Below are positions 28,112-36,841 of a stretch of 64,000 nt of DNA, piece by piece. The stretch covers positions 93,382-157,381 of the forward strand of contig NZ_JYOA01000007.1 of the NCBI RefSeq assembly GCF_000955805.1. The letters run 5' to 3'. The translations under genes and the position numbers were made by a program. Position 1 is the stretch's first letter, and every line of letters starts with the position of its first letter. The notes below the pieces were generated by a model. The model was not told the DNA's origin. It ran no database searches and worked only from the letters and a program-made list of their open reading frames with translations. This DNA is from Pseudomonas sp. 21. Its GTDB lineage: Bacteria; Pseudomonadota; Gammaproteobacteria; Pseudomonadales; Pseudomonadaceae.

Positions 28112-30520
28112 ATGCGCCGCCCGTTCGAACTGTCGCTCCGCCCCTGCCTGCTGGCCACCGCTATCCTGCTGACCACCTCTTCGGCCATCGCCGCCGACGC
28201 CGTGCGTGACTACCAGGTGCCCGCCGGCCCGCTGGCCAGCACCCTCAACCGCATCGCCGCCGAAGCCGGCCTGTCGCTGAGCCTCGACCCGGCGCTGGCC
28301 CAGGGCCGCAGCGCGCACGCCGTGCAGGGTCGCTACGATGCCGCCGGCGCGCTGCGCCAGGCGCTGCAGGGCAGCGGGCTGGAACTGGTGGAAAGCGAAT
28401 CGGGCAGCTACAGCCTGCGCCCGGTGCCCAGCGACACCCTGTCGATGTCCGCCACCACCATCAGCGGCACCCAGGAAGACCCGGACGGCCCGACCGTCGG
28501 CTACCTCGCCACCCGCACCCGCGCCGGCACCAAGACCGACACCCCGCTGCTGGAAGCCCCGCGCTCCATCTCCGTCGCCACCCGCGAGCAGATGCAGGAC
28601 CGCAACGTGCAGAGCCTGGACGACGCGGTGCGCTACATGCCCGGCGTGATCGCCAGCAGCTACGGCAACGACACCCGCGCCGAGTGGTTGAAGGTGCGCG
28701 GCTTCGAGCCGACCCAGTTCCTCGACGGCCTGCCGCTGCCCAAGGGCTCCTACGTGATGCCCAAGCTGGAAACCTGGGACCTGGAACGCGTCGCCCTGCT
28801 GCGCGGCCCGGCCTCCTCGCTGTACGGCCAGACCCCGCCCGGCGGCCTGCTGGACATGACCAGCCGCCGCCCCGAGACCGAGAGCAGCCATGAAGTGCAG
28901 TTGCAGGTCGGCAGCTATGAGCACAAGCAGATTTCCTTCGACAGCACCGGCAAGGTCGACGACGCCGGCAACCTGCTCTACCGCGTCAGCGGTGTCGTGC
29001 GCGACAGCAACACCCAGGTCGACCACGTCGACAACAAGCGCTACAACATCGCCCCGAGCCTGACCTGGAACTTCGACGAAGACACCAAGCTGACCTTCCT
29101 CTCGCAGTTCAACCGCGACGATACCGGCATCACCAGCCAGTTCCTGCCGCTGCAGGGCACCAAGCTGTCCACCCCGGCGGGCGAGGTGAAGTACCACGAG
29201 AACCTGGGCGACCCGGACTGGGAGTTCTACGACAAGACCTACTACGCCCTGGGTTATGCCTTCGAGCACCGCATCAACGACGTCTGGCAGTTCCGCCAGA
29301 ACCTGCGCTACACCAAGAGCGACCTGTCCTTCCAGGGCATCACCGCCGGCGGCAGCGCGACCTCGGTGGCCGACGACGGCACCCTGTCCCGTGGCGCCAA
29401 CGTGGTGGACGAAGACATCAGCCAGTTCGCCATCGACAACAACCTGCAGGCGGACTTCTCCACCGGCCCGCTCAAGCACACCCTGCTGCTGGGCCTGGAT
29501 CACCAGCGCGCCAACACCAACTACAAGTGGCTGTACGGCACCGCGCCGACCAGCAACATCAGCAAGCCGATCTACGGCCAGGACTTCAGCAACGTCGTCT
29601 ACACCGCGTACAACGACTACAACCAGAAGATGCGCGATACCGGCCTGTACGCCCAGGACCAGATCGCCCTCGACAACTGGCGCCTGACCCTCGGCGGACG
29701 CCAGGACTGGGCCCACACCGGCTCGAAGTTCTATAACGCCAATGGCGCCACCGATACCCGTCGCGACAGCAATTTCAGCGGCAACGCGGCGCTCAGCTAC
29801 GTGTTCGACAACGGCGTGGCGCCCTACGTGTCCTATGCCGAGTCGTTCCAGACCGAAGCCGGCGGCACCAACGGTGCGGCCTTCGAGCCGAGCACCGGCA
29901 AGCAGTACGAACTGGGCGTGAAGTACCAGCCGGTGGGCACCGACCTGATGCTCAGCGCTGCCGTCTACGACCTGACCCGCAAGAACATCGTCCTCACCGG
30001 CAGCGACTTCATCAGCCGCCCGGTGGGTGAAGCGCAGGTCCGCGGCTTCGAGCTGGAGGCCGTGGGCAACGTCACCGAGAACCTCAAGGTGACCGCCGCC
30101 TACACCTACGCCAACAGCAAGATGACCAAGGTCGCCAACCCGCTGGACAAGAACCGTCCGCTGCCGCTCACCCCGGAAAACCAGGCCTCGCTGTGGGCCG
30201 ACTACACCTGGCATGACGGCCTGCTCGACGGTTTCGGCCTGGGCTTCGGCACCCGCTACGTCGGCGAGACCCACAACATCGCCATCGGCAGCATGGGCTA
30301 CGTGCGCGACAAGTCGGACGGCGACACCGGTTCCTACACCGTCTACGACGCCGCGGTGCACTACGACCTCGGCCGCCTGGACAACAGCCTCAACGGCCTG
30401 AACGTCGCGCTGAATGCCAACAACGTATTCGACAAGGAATACATCTCCACCTGCGACGGCTTCTACTGCTACTACGGCGACCGTCGCAACGTGGTGGCCA
30501 GCGTCAACTACAAGTTCTGA
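28112..30520 (+). CDS. fiuA: TonB-dependent ferrichrome-type receptor with signalling domain (FiuA-like)
   Basis: An 802-residue outer-membrane receptor. A signal peptide (residues ~1-30) is followed by an STN signalling domain (~35-105: YQVPAGPLASTLNRIAAEAGL). TonB-box region DTLSMSATTISG precedes the plug (~145-260: EAPRSISVATREQMQDRNVQSLDDAVRYMPGV, then KVRGF). The beta-barrel ends VVASVNYKF with the terminal Phe required for outer-membrane insertion. Late motifs GVKYQPVGTDLMLSAAVYDLTRKN and NANNVFDKEYIS fit the FhuA/FiuA group. It imports iron-ferrichrome and signals through FiuR to FiuI. Length and position match PAO1 FiuA (PA0470). Substrate assignment rests on synteny. Confidence 0.92.
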   Translation: MRRPFELSLRPCLLATAILLTTSSAIAADAVRDYQVPAGPLASTLNRIAAEAGLSLSLDPALAQGRSAHAVQGRYDAAGALRQALQGSGLELVESESGSYSLRPVPSDTLSMSATTISGTQEDPDGPTVGYLATRTRAGTKTDTPLLEAPRSISVATREQMQDRNVQSLDDAVRYMPGVIASSYGNDTRAEWLKVRGFEPTQFLDGLPLPKGSYVMPKLETWDLERVALLRGPASSLYGQTPPGGLLDMTSRRPETESSHEVQLQVGSYEHKQISFDSTGKVDDAGNLLYRVSGVVRDSNTQVDHVDNKRYNIAPSLTWNFDEDTKLTFLSQFNRDDTGITSQFLPLQGTKLSTPAGEVKYHENLGDPDWEFYDKTYYALGYAFEHRINDVWQFRQNLRYTKSDLSFQGITAGGSATSVADDGTLSRGANVVDEDISQFAIDNNLQADFSTGPLKHTLLLGLDHQRANTNYKWLYGTAPTSNISKPIYGQDFSNVVYTAYNDYNQKMRDTGLYAQDQIALDNWRLTLGGRQDWAHTGSKFYNANGATDTRRDSNFSGNAALSYVFDNGVAPYVSYAESFQTEAGGTNGAAFEPSTGKQYELGVKYQPVGTDLMLSAAVYDLTRKNIVLTGSDFISRPVGEAQVRGFELEAVGNVTENLKVTAAYTYANSKMTKVANPLDKNRPLPLTPENQASLWADYTWHDGLLDGFGLGFGTRYVGETHNIAIGSMGYVRDKSDGDTGSYTVYDAAVHYDLGRLDNSLNGLNVALNANNVFDKEYISTCDGFYCYYGDRRNVVASVNYKF

Positions 30521-30529
30521 CCGGAACCG

Positions 30530-30552
30530 GCGGCCCGCGCAACGCGGGCCGC
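30530..30552 (+). terminator. Stem-loop behind fiuA
   Basis: Perfect 10-bp stem GCGGCCCGCG / CGCGGGCCGC with a 3-nt loop, ten nt after the stop. The downstream T-tract is poor (TTCGATGTTT). Confidence 0.65.
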
Positions 30553-30570
30553 TTCGATGTTTAGGGGAAC

Positions 30571-30641
30571 GTAGGAGCGGGCTCCGTCCGCGATGACCTC
30601 CGGCGCGAGGCGGACCTATCGCGGACAGAGTCCGCTCCTAC
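30571..30641. repeat. REP pair (GCGGGCTCCGTCCGC type) between fiuA and the phosphatase gene
   Basis: Arms at 30571-30593 and 30619-30641, same subtype as at 8848-8918 with a few differences. It lies between two convergent genes. Confidence 0.82.
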
Positions 30642-30656
30642 GCAATGCCCACCTGC

Positions 30657-31514
30657 TCAGCGCACCACCGCTCCCCACACCACACTCGCATCGTCGTGGA
30701 TCTTCAGGCGCGGATAGTCCAGCGCCTGGCCATCGGCGCTTTCCAGCGCGCGCAATTCGTCGATCAGTGCTTCGACGCCACGCTCGGGCAGCGCCGCGAA
30801 CAGCGCGTCCAGGTCGTAGCGGCGAAAATCCAGCAACCGGTCGAAACCATCGGTTACCAGCATGAATGCCTTCAGCCCCGCAGGGTCGAGCACCCGGCGT
30901 TGCACGTGGGAAATCCAGCGTTCGCTTGGGTCGAGGCACCAGTAGCCTTCCGGCGTGTTGGCCAGCATGCGGTTGCGCCGCACCCATTCGCGACTGGCCT
31001 GCCAGAGCTGCGCATGGCTCCAACCCGGATTCGCCTCGCGCAGCGCCAGCAGGCGCTGCACCGACTGGCGATCGATCTCTTCCAGCGGTGTGTCGCCGAA
31101 GCTCTCCACATGCCCGTCATCCCACGCCAGGTGGATGCAGGTGTCGCAGAGATTGAGCAGCTCCAGCGTGCCATCGCCCAGCACCCGCAGCAGGCTCAGG
31201 CAGGCCGTGGGCAGGTTCAGATCAAGGCTCACGGCCACGCCGGAATCGCGCTGGAAATCCGCAGCGATGCCCGCCTGCAATTGCACCAGCAGGTCTTGAG
31301 TCCGCCTGTACGGCTGCTCCTCCAGCAGGCGCTGAAGATGTCCATTGGCGCTCTGCGCCAGCCAGCGGGCATCGCTCTCGCCGCCCACCAGCCCCTGCCC
31401 GAGACTGGTCGCCCCATCCAGCACCCAGGCCGCCGTGGCGGTATGGCCGATGGCGTCATCGTTCACCGGCGAGCCCTGGCGGCACGCCGCCCCCAATACG
31501 GAAATCGTCGTCAC
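30657..31514 (-). CDS. Stand-alone PP2C-family protein phosphatase
   Basis: A 285-residue protein with PP2C-like metal-site motifs in order: NDDAIG (near residue 20), WVLDGATSLGQGLVGGESDARWLA (DG motif), LVTDGFDRL (late D) and DDASVVWGA at the end. The Gly-Gly after DG is changed to ATS. PP2C enzymes dephosphorylate Ser/Thr residues using two metal ions. No cognate kinase gene lies beside it; SrkA is 14 kb away. GTG at 31514 preceded by GGAGAG is the likely start. It diverges from the exported propeller protein at 31595. The identification is by motif order and could be a metal-dependent relative. Confidence 0.72.
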   Translation of the reverse strand: MTTISVLGAACRQGSPVNDDAIGHTATAAWVLDGATSLGQGLVGGESDARWLAQSANGHLQRLLEEQPYRRTQDLLVQLQAGIAADFQRDSGVAVSLDLNLPTACLSLLRVLGDGTLELLNLCDTCIHLAWDDGHVESFGDTPLEEIDRQSVQRLLALREANPGWSHAQLWQASREWVRRNRMLANTPEGYWCLDPSERWISHVQRRVLDPAGLKAFMLVTDGFDRLLDFRRYDLDALFAALPERGVEALIDELRALESADGQALDYPRLKIHDDASVVWGAVVR

Positions 31515-31594
31515 AACCGCTCTCCTTCGTTTCGTCGGCCACACTGACCGGCGTACAGTCTCACCTGAATCCGGACTCTGCCAAGGAGAGCCCC

Positions 31595-32545
31595 ATGCTT
31601 CGCGTTTTGTCCCTTCTCTTGACCGGCCTGCTGCTGGCCACCGGCGTCCATGCCGCCGAGGTGAAGTACTTCGACCTGCCCAAGGGTTCCGGCCCGCACG
31701 ATGTGGCGCCCACCGAGGACGGCAAGGTCTGGTACACCGCGCAGAAGCTCGGCGTGCTTGGCCGGCTCGATCCGCAGACCGGGCAGAGCGAGCAGATCAG
31801 CCTCGGCAAGGGCTCCAGCCCCCACGGCGTGATCGCCGACGCCAACGGCGACGCCTGGATCACCGACGGTGGCCTCAACGCCATCGTCCACGTGGACGCC
31901 CAGCGCCTGGGCGTGGAAGTCATCCCGCTGCCCAAGGAGGCAGCCAACGCCAACCTCAACACTGCGGTATTCGATGACGATGGCGTGCTGTGGTTCACCG
32001 GGCAGAATGGCTTCTATGGTCGACTCGACCCGGACAGCCGCGACCTGAAGGTCTGGCCGGCGCCGCGCGGCAAGGGCCCCTACGGCATCGCCGTGACTCC
32101 GGATGGAGGCGTCTGGTACGCGTCGCTGGCAGGCAACTACATCGGCCAGGTCGACGATATCGCCGATAACGCCACCACCTTCGACGCGCCCGGCAACGAC
32201 AGCGGTCCGCGTCGCCTGTGGGCCGACTCCGTGGGGCGGCTGTGGATCAGCCAGTGGAACGCCGGGAGCCTGGCTCGCTTCGACCCCAGCGACAACCAGT
32301 GGAAAACCTGGAAGCTGCCCGGCGATCATCCGCAGCCCCATGCCGTCTACGTCGATGCCATGGACCAGGTCTGGCTGAGCGATTTCGCCGCCAATGCCCT
32401 GCTGCGCTTCGACCCGCAGAGCGAGAAATTCACGGCCTTCCCCAGCGACCACGCAAACGCCAACGTCCGCCAGTTGCTTGGCCGCCCCGGCGAAGTGTGG
32501 GGCGCCGAATCCGGCACCGATCGCCTGGTGCTGATCCGCGACTGA
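31595..32545 (+). CDS. Exported virginiamycin-B-lyase-like beta-propeller protein
   Basis: A 316-residue periplasmic or secreted protein. A signal peptide (MLRVLSLLLTGLLLATGVHA, residues 1-20) precedes a run of repeats of ~40-45 residues: YFDLPKGSGPHDVAPTEDGKVWYTAQKLGVLGRLDP, SSPHGVIADANGDAWITDGG, KGPYGIAVTPDGGVWYASLAGNYIG, GPRRLWADSVGRLWISQWNAG and HAVYVDAMDQVWLSDFAANALLRFDP. This is the seven-bladed fold of streptogramin-B lyase (Vgb), with its PHGI and E-x-x-W patterns. Exported homologues are often lactonase- or lyase-like but without shown activity. No antibiotic-resistance role is claimed. It diverges from the PP2C gene by 80 bp and lies 31 bp before the GST gene. Confidence 0.8.
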   Translation: MLRVLSLLLTGLLLATGVHAAEVKYFDLPKGSGPHDVAPTEDGKVWYTAQKLGVLGRLDPQTGQSEQISLGKGSSPHGVIADANGDAWITDGGLNAIVHVDAQRLGVEVIPLPKEAANANLNTAVFDDDGVLWFTGQNGFYGRLDPDSRDLKVWPAPRGKGPYGIAVTPDGGVWYASLAGNYIGQVDDIADNATTFDAPGNDSGPRRLWADSVGRLWISQWNAGSLARFDPSDNQWKTWKLPGDHPQPHAVYVDAMDQVWLSDFAANALLRFDPQSEKFTAFPSDHANANVRQLLGRPGEVWGAESGTDRLVLIRD

Positions 32546-32576
32546 ACCGATGACCGACACCCAGGAGTTGCTGTCG

Positions 32577-33200
32577 ATGAGTACCCGTCCCGTCCTGTTC
32601 CACGCCGCCGCTTCGCCCTTCGTGCGCAAGGTCATGGTCCTGCTGCACGAGACCGGCCAGGTCGACTCCGTGGAGCTGTACGCCGCCGTCCACACCCCCA
32701 TCGCGCCGGACGCCGGCGTGCTGCACGACAACCCCGCCGGGAAGATTCCCGCCCTGCGCGTGGCCGACGGCCAGACCCTGCATGACAGCCGGGTGATCCT
32801 CGAATACCTCGACCAGCAGCACGCCGGCGAACCGCTGATCCCCCGCGAAGGCGCGGCGCGCTGGCGTCGCCTCACCCTCGCCTCGCTGGCCGACGCGGTA
32901 CTGGATGCCGCCGTGCTGATCCGCTACGAAACCGCCATGCGCCCGCAGGAAAAACACTGGGACAAATGGCTCGACAACCAGCAACTGAAGATCGTCCGCA
33001 CCCTCGCCTATTTCGACGGCCCGGCCCACCCCGAGCTGACCGGGCGCTTCGACATCGCCGCGATCGGCGTCGCCTGCGCGCTGGGCTACCTGGACTTCCG
33101 CCAGCCGCACTGGGACTGGCGCACGGACTATCCGCAACTGGCGAAGTGGTTCGCCGAGGTCAGCCAGCGGCCGTCGATGCAGGCGACCGTGCCGGCCTGA
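32577..33200 (+). CDS. Glutathione S-transferase family protein
   Basis: A 207-residue GST. The N-terminal domain begins RPVLFHAAASPFVRKVMVLLHETGQVD, with SPFVRK as the active-site segment. NPAGKIPALRVADGQTLHDSRVILEYLDQQH provides the cis-Pro and Ser for glutathione binding. The C-terminal helical domain contains RFDIAAIGVACALGYLDFRQPHWDW. ATG 32577 is preferred to 32550, since CAGGAG lies nine bases before it. It shares little with the GST at 25527. Co-transcription with the propeller protein is possible (31-bp gap). Substrate unknown. Confidence 0.86.
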   Translation: MSTRPVLFHAAASPFVRKVMVLLHETGQVDSVELYAAVHTPIAPDAGVLHDNPAGKIPALRVADGQTLHDSRVILEYLDQQHAGEPLIPREGAARWRRLTLASLADAVLDAAVLIRYETAMRPQEKHWDKWLDNQQLKIVRTLAYFDGPAHPELTGRFDIAAIGVACALGYLDFRQPHWDWRTDYPQLAKWFAEVSQRPSMQATVPA

Positions 33201-33233
33201 CGGGTTGATGGGTATCGCTGCGCTCCAGCGTTC

Positions 33234-33515
33234 CTACGAGGGCGAGGGTACGCAGCTCAGAGAGTGCTCCGGCATGCTCCAGACCCGCCAGCCCGCACCG
33301 CCCAGCCCCCTCTCCCCTCGGGAGAGGGTTGCGGTGAGGGGAAGCCGGCTGCGCCAGGTCTTCATCATCGGCTGGCTGTGCCGCACCACCCGCCGCTGAA
33401 AACGTTCATCGTGCTTCTCCCTCCGCCCCACCCCCTGCTCGAACAACCCGGCGATCCGCCGTGCCAGCCGCCGCCCTACCTCGCGCTCCTCGCGCAGCCC
33501 GGCCCAGGCACTCAC
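33234..33515 (-). CDS. Small basic protein downstream of creD, doubtful
   Basis: A 93-codon frame with a GTG at 33515 that overlaps the stop of the membrane-protein gene at 33512 (GTGA). The first ~55 residues (SAWAGLREEREVGRRLARRIAGLFEQGV) look like a genuine short helical protein. The last ~35 are encoded by a repeat-like stretch (33301-33345, CCCCTCTCCC...GGGAGAGGG) and look like random sequence. The coupling supports translation; the odd end argues against a fixed function. I do not recognise it. Confidence 0.35.
   Translation of the reverse strand: MSAWAGLREEREVGRRLARRIAGLFEQGVGRREKHDERFQRRVVRHSQPMMKTWRSRLPLTATLSRGERGLGGAGWRVWSMPEHSLSCVPSPS
33309..33341. repeat. CCCTCTCCC...GGGAGAGGG repeat
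   Basis: A short palindromic repeat (CTCTCCCCTCGGGAGAG at ~33310-33326, followed by GTTGCGGTGAGGGG). It is a type often dispersed in intergenic DNA of pseudomonads and xanthomonads. It lies inside the 3' end of the doubtful small gene. Confidence 0.5.
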
Positions 33516-33820
33516 GACTGCTGCTCCTGGCCGCCGAAGCGGTAGATCGGCAGCGCCAGCAGCAGGCCGAGCTGGGCGACTCCCATGCACATCTCCAGGA
33601 AGGAACGCACGTGGGGATTGTTCGCCGCATCCTCGACGCCGGTGAGCAACTCCCACCACTCTCCCGGCAGCAGCAGGGCGATGTGGGCCAGCGGTTTGCC
33701 GCTGGCCACCAGCAAGGCGATCCAGTCGAAGCGGCCGATGAGCATCAGCAGCGGCAGGCACAGTCCGCTGATCAGCAGGCCGGCGAACAGGCACAGGGAA
33801 AAACGCATCACGTGGGTCAT
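33512..33820 (-). CDS. Small inner-membrane protein downstream of creD
   Basis: A 102-residue protein with three likely membrane helices: FSLCLFAGLLISGLCLPLLMLIG (residues ~7-29), PLAHIALLLPGEWWELLTG, and MCMGVAQLGLLLALPIYRFGG near the end. It starts 11 bp after the creD stop on the same strand, so it is likely the last or next-to-last member of the creD transcript. No family recognised. Confidence 0.7.
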   Translation of the reverse strand: MTHVMRFSLCLFAGLLISGLCLPLLMLIGRFDWIALLVASGKPLAHIALLLPGEWWELLTGVEDAANNPHVRSFLEMCMGVAQLGLLLALPIYRFGGQEQQS

Positions 33821-33831
33821 CGCGGCTCTCC

Positions 33832-35274
33832 TCAGCGCTGCACGCGCACATCGTCCAGGGAAAATTCCAGGTCATCGCCGCGGGGCTTGCCGATGCCATA
33901 CCAGTCCAGCCGGCGGGTCAGCACCATCACGCCACCGAGCACGCCGAACAGCAGCAGCGAGCCCATCAGCAATGCATAGTCTTCGGCGCTGAGCAGCGCA
34001 TAGAGCATCCCGTAGAGCCCGGCGAGCCCCAGGCTGAAACCGGCCCCGCGCCACAGGCTGTGCAACACGTGGCAGAGGTAGAAGCCGATCAGCCCAACGC
34101 AGGCGCCGGCGGACAACAGGTAGGCCAGCTCGAAGCCGAGGTGCTCGGAAAGCGACAGCAGCAACAGGTAGAACAGCGCCAGCGCCATGCCCACCAGCGC
34201 GTACTGGATGGGGTGCACCGACAGGCGCTTGAGCACTTCGAAGAGGAAGAAGCCGGCGAAGGTGAGGACGATGAACAGCAGCGCGTACTTCACCGCGCGG
34301 TCGGTCTTCAGGTACTGGTCCACCGGGTCCACCAGCGCCACGCCGAAACGATGCTCACCGAACTGGCTGCACTCGGCGGTGCTGGCACGAGCGGTATCCG
34401 GATCAGCCGCGCCAACCGCACGGGCGACATCGACCTGGGCCGGCGCGGTGCACGCACGCAGTTGGTCCTCCAGGTTGGTGGCGAAGAAGCTGGTGCGCCA
34501 GCGCGCGCTGAAACCCTGGTCGCTGACGCTGCGCTCGGTGGGCAGGAACTCGCCGCCGAAGCTGGGGTGCGGCCAGTCCGAGACCAGGTTGACCTGGCTG
34601 TCGCGGCCCACCGGGGTGATGTCCAGTCGGCTGCTGCCCAGCAGCGAAAGCTCGAAGGCATAGTCGAAACGCTGCTCGCGGTCGCTGGCCTTGAGCGGCA
34701 GCAGCGCATGCACGCCGTTGCCGAGGAACTGGCTCTGGGTGCCGGGCTGGAAGTCGCGCAGCTCGTCGCCGACTTTCAGCTTCGGCGCATTCTCGATGCC
34801 ACGCACATCGCTGATGCCCACGGCCAGCAGCGGGTCGTCGAAACGGTAGCTGGTGAGATCACTGCTGATGCCGTAGTTGGCCGGCAGGACGAAGCTGCCG
34901 CTGACCCGGCTGTCGGCATGGAACAGGCGCGCCTCGTAGATGCCGCGATGGCGCAGCTCGGTGCGCATCTGCCCGTCGAGGCTGAAGACTTCCGGCAGGA
35001 AGTACAGCCGCCCGCGCACCTCGCGTTCCTGCAATACGCGCTGCTGGCTGGCCTTGTCCAGGCGCCAGCTGCGAATGGTACGGGTGTAGGGCACGACCAC
35101 CAGCGGGCCGGTGAGCTGCTGGCTGTAGCTGGCGCTGCGGGCGATGTCCTGCAGGACTTCGTCGCGGTAGTTCTGACGCTCGTCGACGAGGCCGTCGATC
35201 ATCAGCAGGGGTATCAGCAAGAGGACGATCAACAGCGCGATGGCGCCGAGCTTGATGCCGAGATGGCGGTTCAT
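33832..35274 (-). CDS. creD: Inner-membrane protein CreD
   Basis: A 480-residue inner-membrane protein of the CreD family, a member of the CreBC regulon. In Pseudomonas and Aeromonas it is linked to beta-lactam response and envelope fitness. A first membrane helix (residues ~5-25, LGIKLGAIALLIVLLLIPLLMIDGLV) precedes a large periplasmic domain (GTSRIRSWRLDKASQQRVLQER..., GVHALLPL). About five C-terminal helices follow. ATG 35274 (MNRHLGIK) is chosen; the extended N-terminus has no family match. It is separated from creC by a REP element and ~150 bp. I looked for the TTCAC-N6-TTCAC CreB tag upstream and did not find it. Confidence 0.93.
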   Translation of the reverse strand: MNRHLGIKLGAIALLIVLLLIPLLMIDGLVDERQNYRDEVLQDIARSASYSQQLTGPLVVVPYTRTIRSWRLDKASQQRVLQEREVRGRLYFLPEVFSLDGQMRTELRHRGIYEARLFHADSRVSGSFVLPANYGISSDLTSYRFDDPLLAVGISDVRGIENAPKLKVGDELRDFQPGTQSQFLGNGVHALLPLKASDREQRFDYAFELSLLGSSRLDITPVGRDSQVNLVSDWPHPSFGGEFLPTERSVSDQGFSARWRTSFFATNLEDQLRACTAPAQVDVARAVGAADPDTARASTAECSQFGEHRFGVALVDPVDQYLKTDRAVKYALLFIVLTFAGFFLFEVLKRLSVHPIQYALVGMALALFYLLLLSLSEHLGFELAYLLSAGACVGLIGFYLCHVLHSLWRGAGFSLGLAGLYGMLYALLSAEDYALLMGSLLLFGVLGGVMVLTRRLDWYGIGKPRGDDLEFSLDDVRVQR

Positions 35275-35383
35275 CGAGGGCTTCTCCGTAGGTGGACGAC
35301 GGAGAGAGCTTGGGGTTCGCGCGTGGCGGCGCTCGGGGCGGATTGTGGAGACTGTGTGGGTTTTATGTGGCACGGAACTCCCT

Positions 35384-35429
35384 GTAGGAGCGCGCCATGC
35401 GCGCGATAGCGGGCATGGCCCGCTCCTAC
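35384..35429. repeat. REP element between creD and creC
   Basis: Arms GTAGGAGCGCGCCATGCG... and ...GGCATGGCCCGCTCCTAC. This is the third REP subtype of the window. Its right arm overlaps the creC stop codon (35426-35428). Confidence 0.75.
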
Positions 35430-36841
35430 AATGGCAGGACCAGGCTCGCCTTCACGCCGCCGTCGACGTTCTCCACGCTCAGCTCACCACCATGCAAGGT
35501 CGCTACTTCCGCGACGAAATTGAGGCCGAGGCCGGTGCTCTTGCGGCCACTCGCCGGACGCGGCAGCGAATAGAAACGCTCGGTCAGGCGCGGCAGGGCG
35601 AACTGCGGAATGGCTTCGCCCTGGTTGAACAGCTCGACGCGCCAGCCCTCGCCAACGGGCAGCGCATCGAAGCGAATCACGCCGCCGGCCGGGGTGAAAT
35701 CCAGCGCATTGTCCAGCAGGTTGCCCAGCGCCTGGCGCAGCAGGAAACGCTCGCCCACCACGGTTGCCTGCGGTGGAATCGCATTCTCCAGCTGCACCCC
35801 CTGCGCACGGGCCATGCGCTCATCGATCAGCTCATTCGCCAGCTCATGCAACGCCACCGGTACATGCTCCTCCAGCCCCTGGCGCTGTTCCACCTGGGCG
35901 AGGTTCAGCAGGCGCTCGATCAGCTGCTGCAGGCGCTCGCTCTCCCCGGCGATGTTGCCGACGAAGCGCGCACGCTGCTCGGCAGGCATCTCGCCTTCGA
36001 GCAGTTCTGCCGCGCCACGGATTGCCGCGAGCGGGCTCTTCAACTCGTGGGTCAGGGTATGCACGTAGCGCTCGACGTAGTCCTTGCCCTCGAGCTGCAC
36101 GCGCATGTGCTCCACCGCGCCGGCCAGTTGCGCCATCTCGCCGCCCCGATAGCGCGGCAGCTCGGCGCGCCGGCCCTCGCTGACCGCCTGGGCGTAGCGG
36201 GTCAGGCGATCCAGCGAGCGGCTCAGCCACCAGGACAGCCCCGCGCCGACCAGCAGGCCGAGCACGATCAGCCCGGCGCCGAGCCACGCCAACCGGCGCT
36301 GCGAGCGATCGATGTAGGGTTGCAGGGTACGGTTGGGCTTGGAGACCGAGACCACGCCGATGATCTTCTCGCCATCGCGGATCGGCGCGGCGACATACAT
36401 CACCGAGGACTCCGGGTCATCCGCCGACTCGCGGCTGGAGCGCGCCCCGTACTCGCCGTGCAGGGTCCGATAGACGTCGTTCCAGCGCGAATAATCCTGG
36501 CCCACTGCCTTGCCGAGTGAGTCCAGCAGGACGACGCCGCGCACATCGGTGACGTAGATGCGGTGGTTCACCGCGGTCTTGTTCACGCCCCAGATGTCGG
36601 CCTGCGGGCTACGCGCGCCATAGGCGCGGAGCATGTCGGGCAGTCGGCTCTGGTCGAGGGTGCCGCGCTTCACGTCAGCCTGGAGAATCTCGGCCAGCAG
36701 ATTGGCGGTATCCACCAGGGTCTCTTCGCTGGACTGGCGTACGCCGGGGCGGATTTCGTCCATCACCGTGCGCAGGACGAACCAGCCGGTCAGCCCGACG
36801 AAGAAGAAGTAGACCAGGAATATCCGCAGCGACAGGCGCAT
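35426..36841 (-). CDS. creC: Sensor histidine kinase CreC
   Basis: A 471-residue membrane histidine kinase, partner of CreB. Two membrane helices (residues ~7-27 and ~190-208) flank a periplasmic sensor domain. A HAMP segment follows. The phosphoacceptor H-box is YVHTLTHELKSPLAAIRGAAELLE (His ~265). N-box FLLRQALGNLLDNALDF and G-box STGLGLNFVAEVATLHGG form the ATPase domain. The ATG overlaps the creB stop by one base (TGATG). CreC responds to growth on fermentation-type carbon sources in E. coli and to beta-lactam/PBP4 inhibition in P. aeruginosa. The stop codon lies in a REP element. Confidence 0.94.
   Translation of the reverse strand: MRLSLRIFLVYFFFVGLTGWFVLRTVMDEIRPGVRQSSEETLVDTANLLAEILQADVKRGTLDQSRLPDMLRAYGARSPQADIWGVNKTAVNHRIYVTDVRGVVLLDSLGKAVGQDYSRWNDVYRTLHGEYGARSSRESADDPESSVMYVAAPIRDGEKIIGVVSVSKPNRTLQPYIDRSQRRLAWLGAGLIVLGLLVGAGLSWWLSRSLDRLTRYAQAVSEGRRAELPRYRGGEMAQLAGAVEHMRVQLEGKDYVERYVHTLTHELKSPLAAIRGAAELLEGEMPAEQRARFVGNIAGESERLQQLIERLLNLAQVEQRQGLEEHVPVALHELANELIDERMARAQGVQLENAIPPQATVVGERFLLRQALGNLLDNALDFTPAGGVIRFDALPVGEGWRVELFNQGEAIPQFALPRLTERFYSLPRPASGRKSTGLGLNFVAEVATLHGGELSVENVDGGVKASLVLPL

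Noticed and set aside
31595-32545. Streptogramin resistance by Vgb
   Set aside because: The propeller repeats fit but the protein is exported and sits in ordinary chromosomal context, with no resistance gene nearby.
35275-35425. CreB binding tag upstream of creD
   Set aside because: The TTCAC-N6-TTCAC pattern or its complement was looked for and not found.
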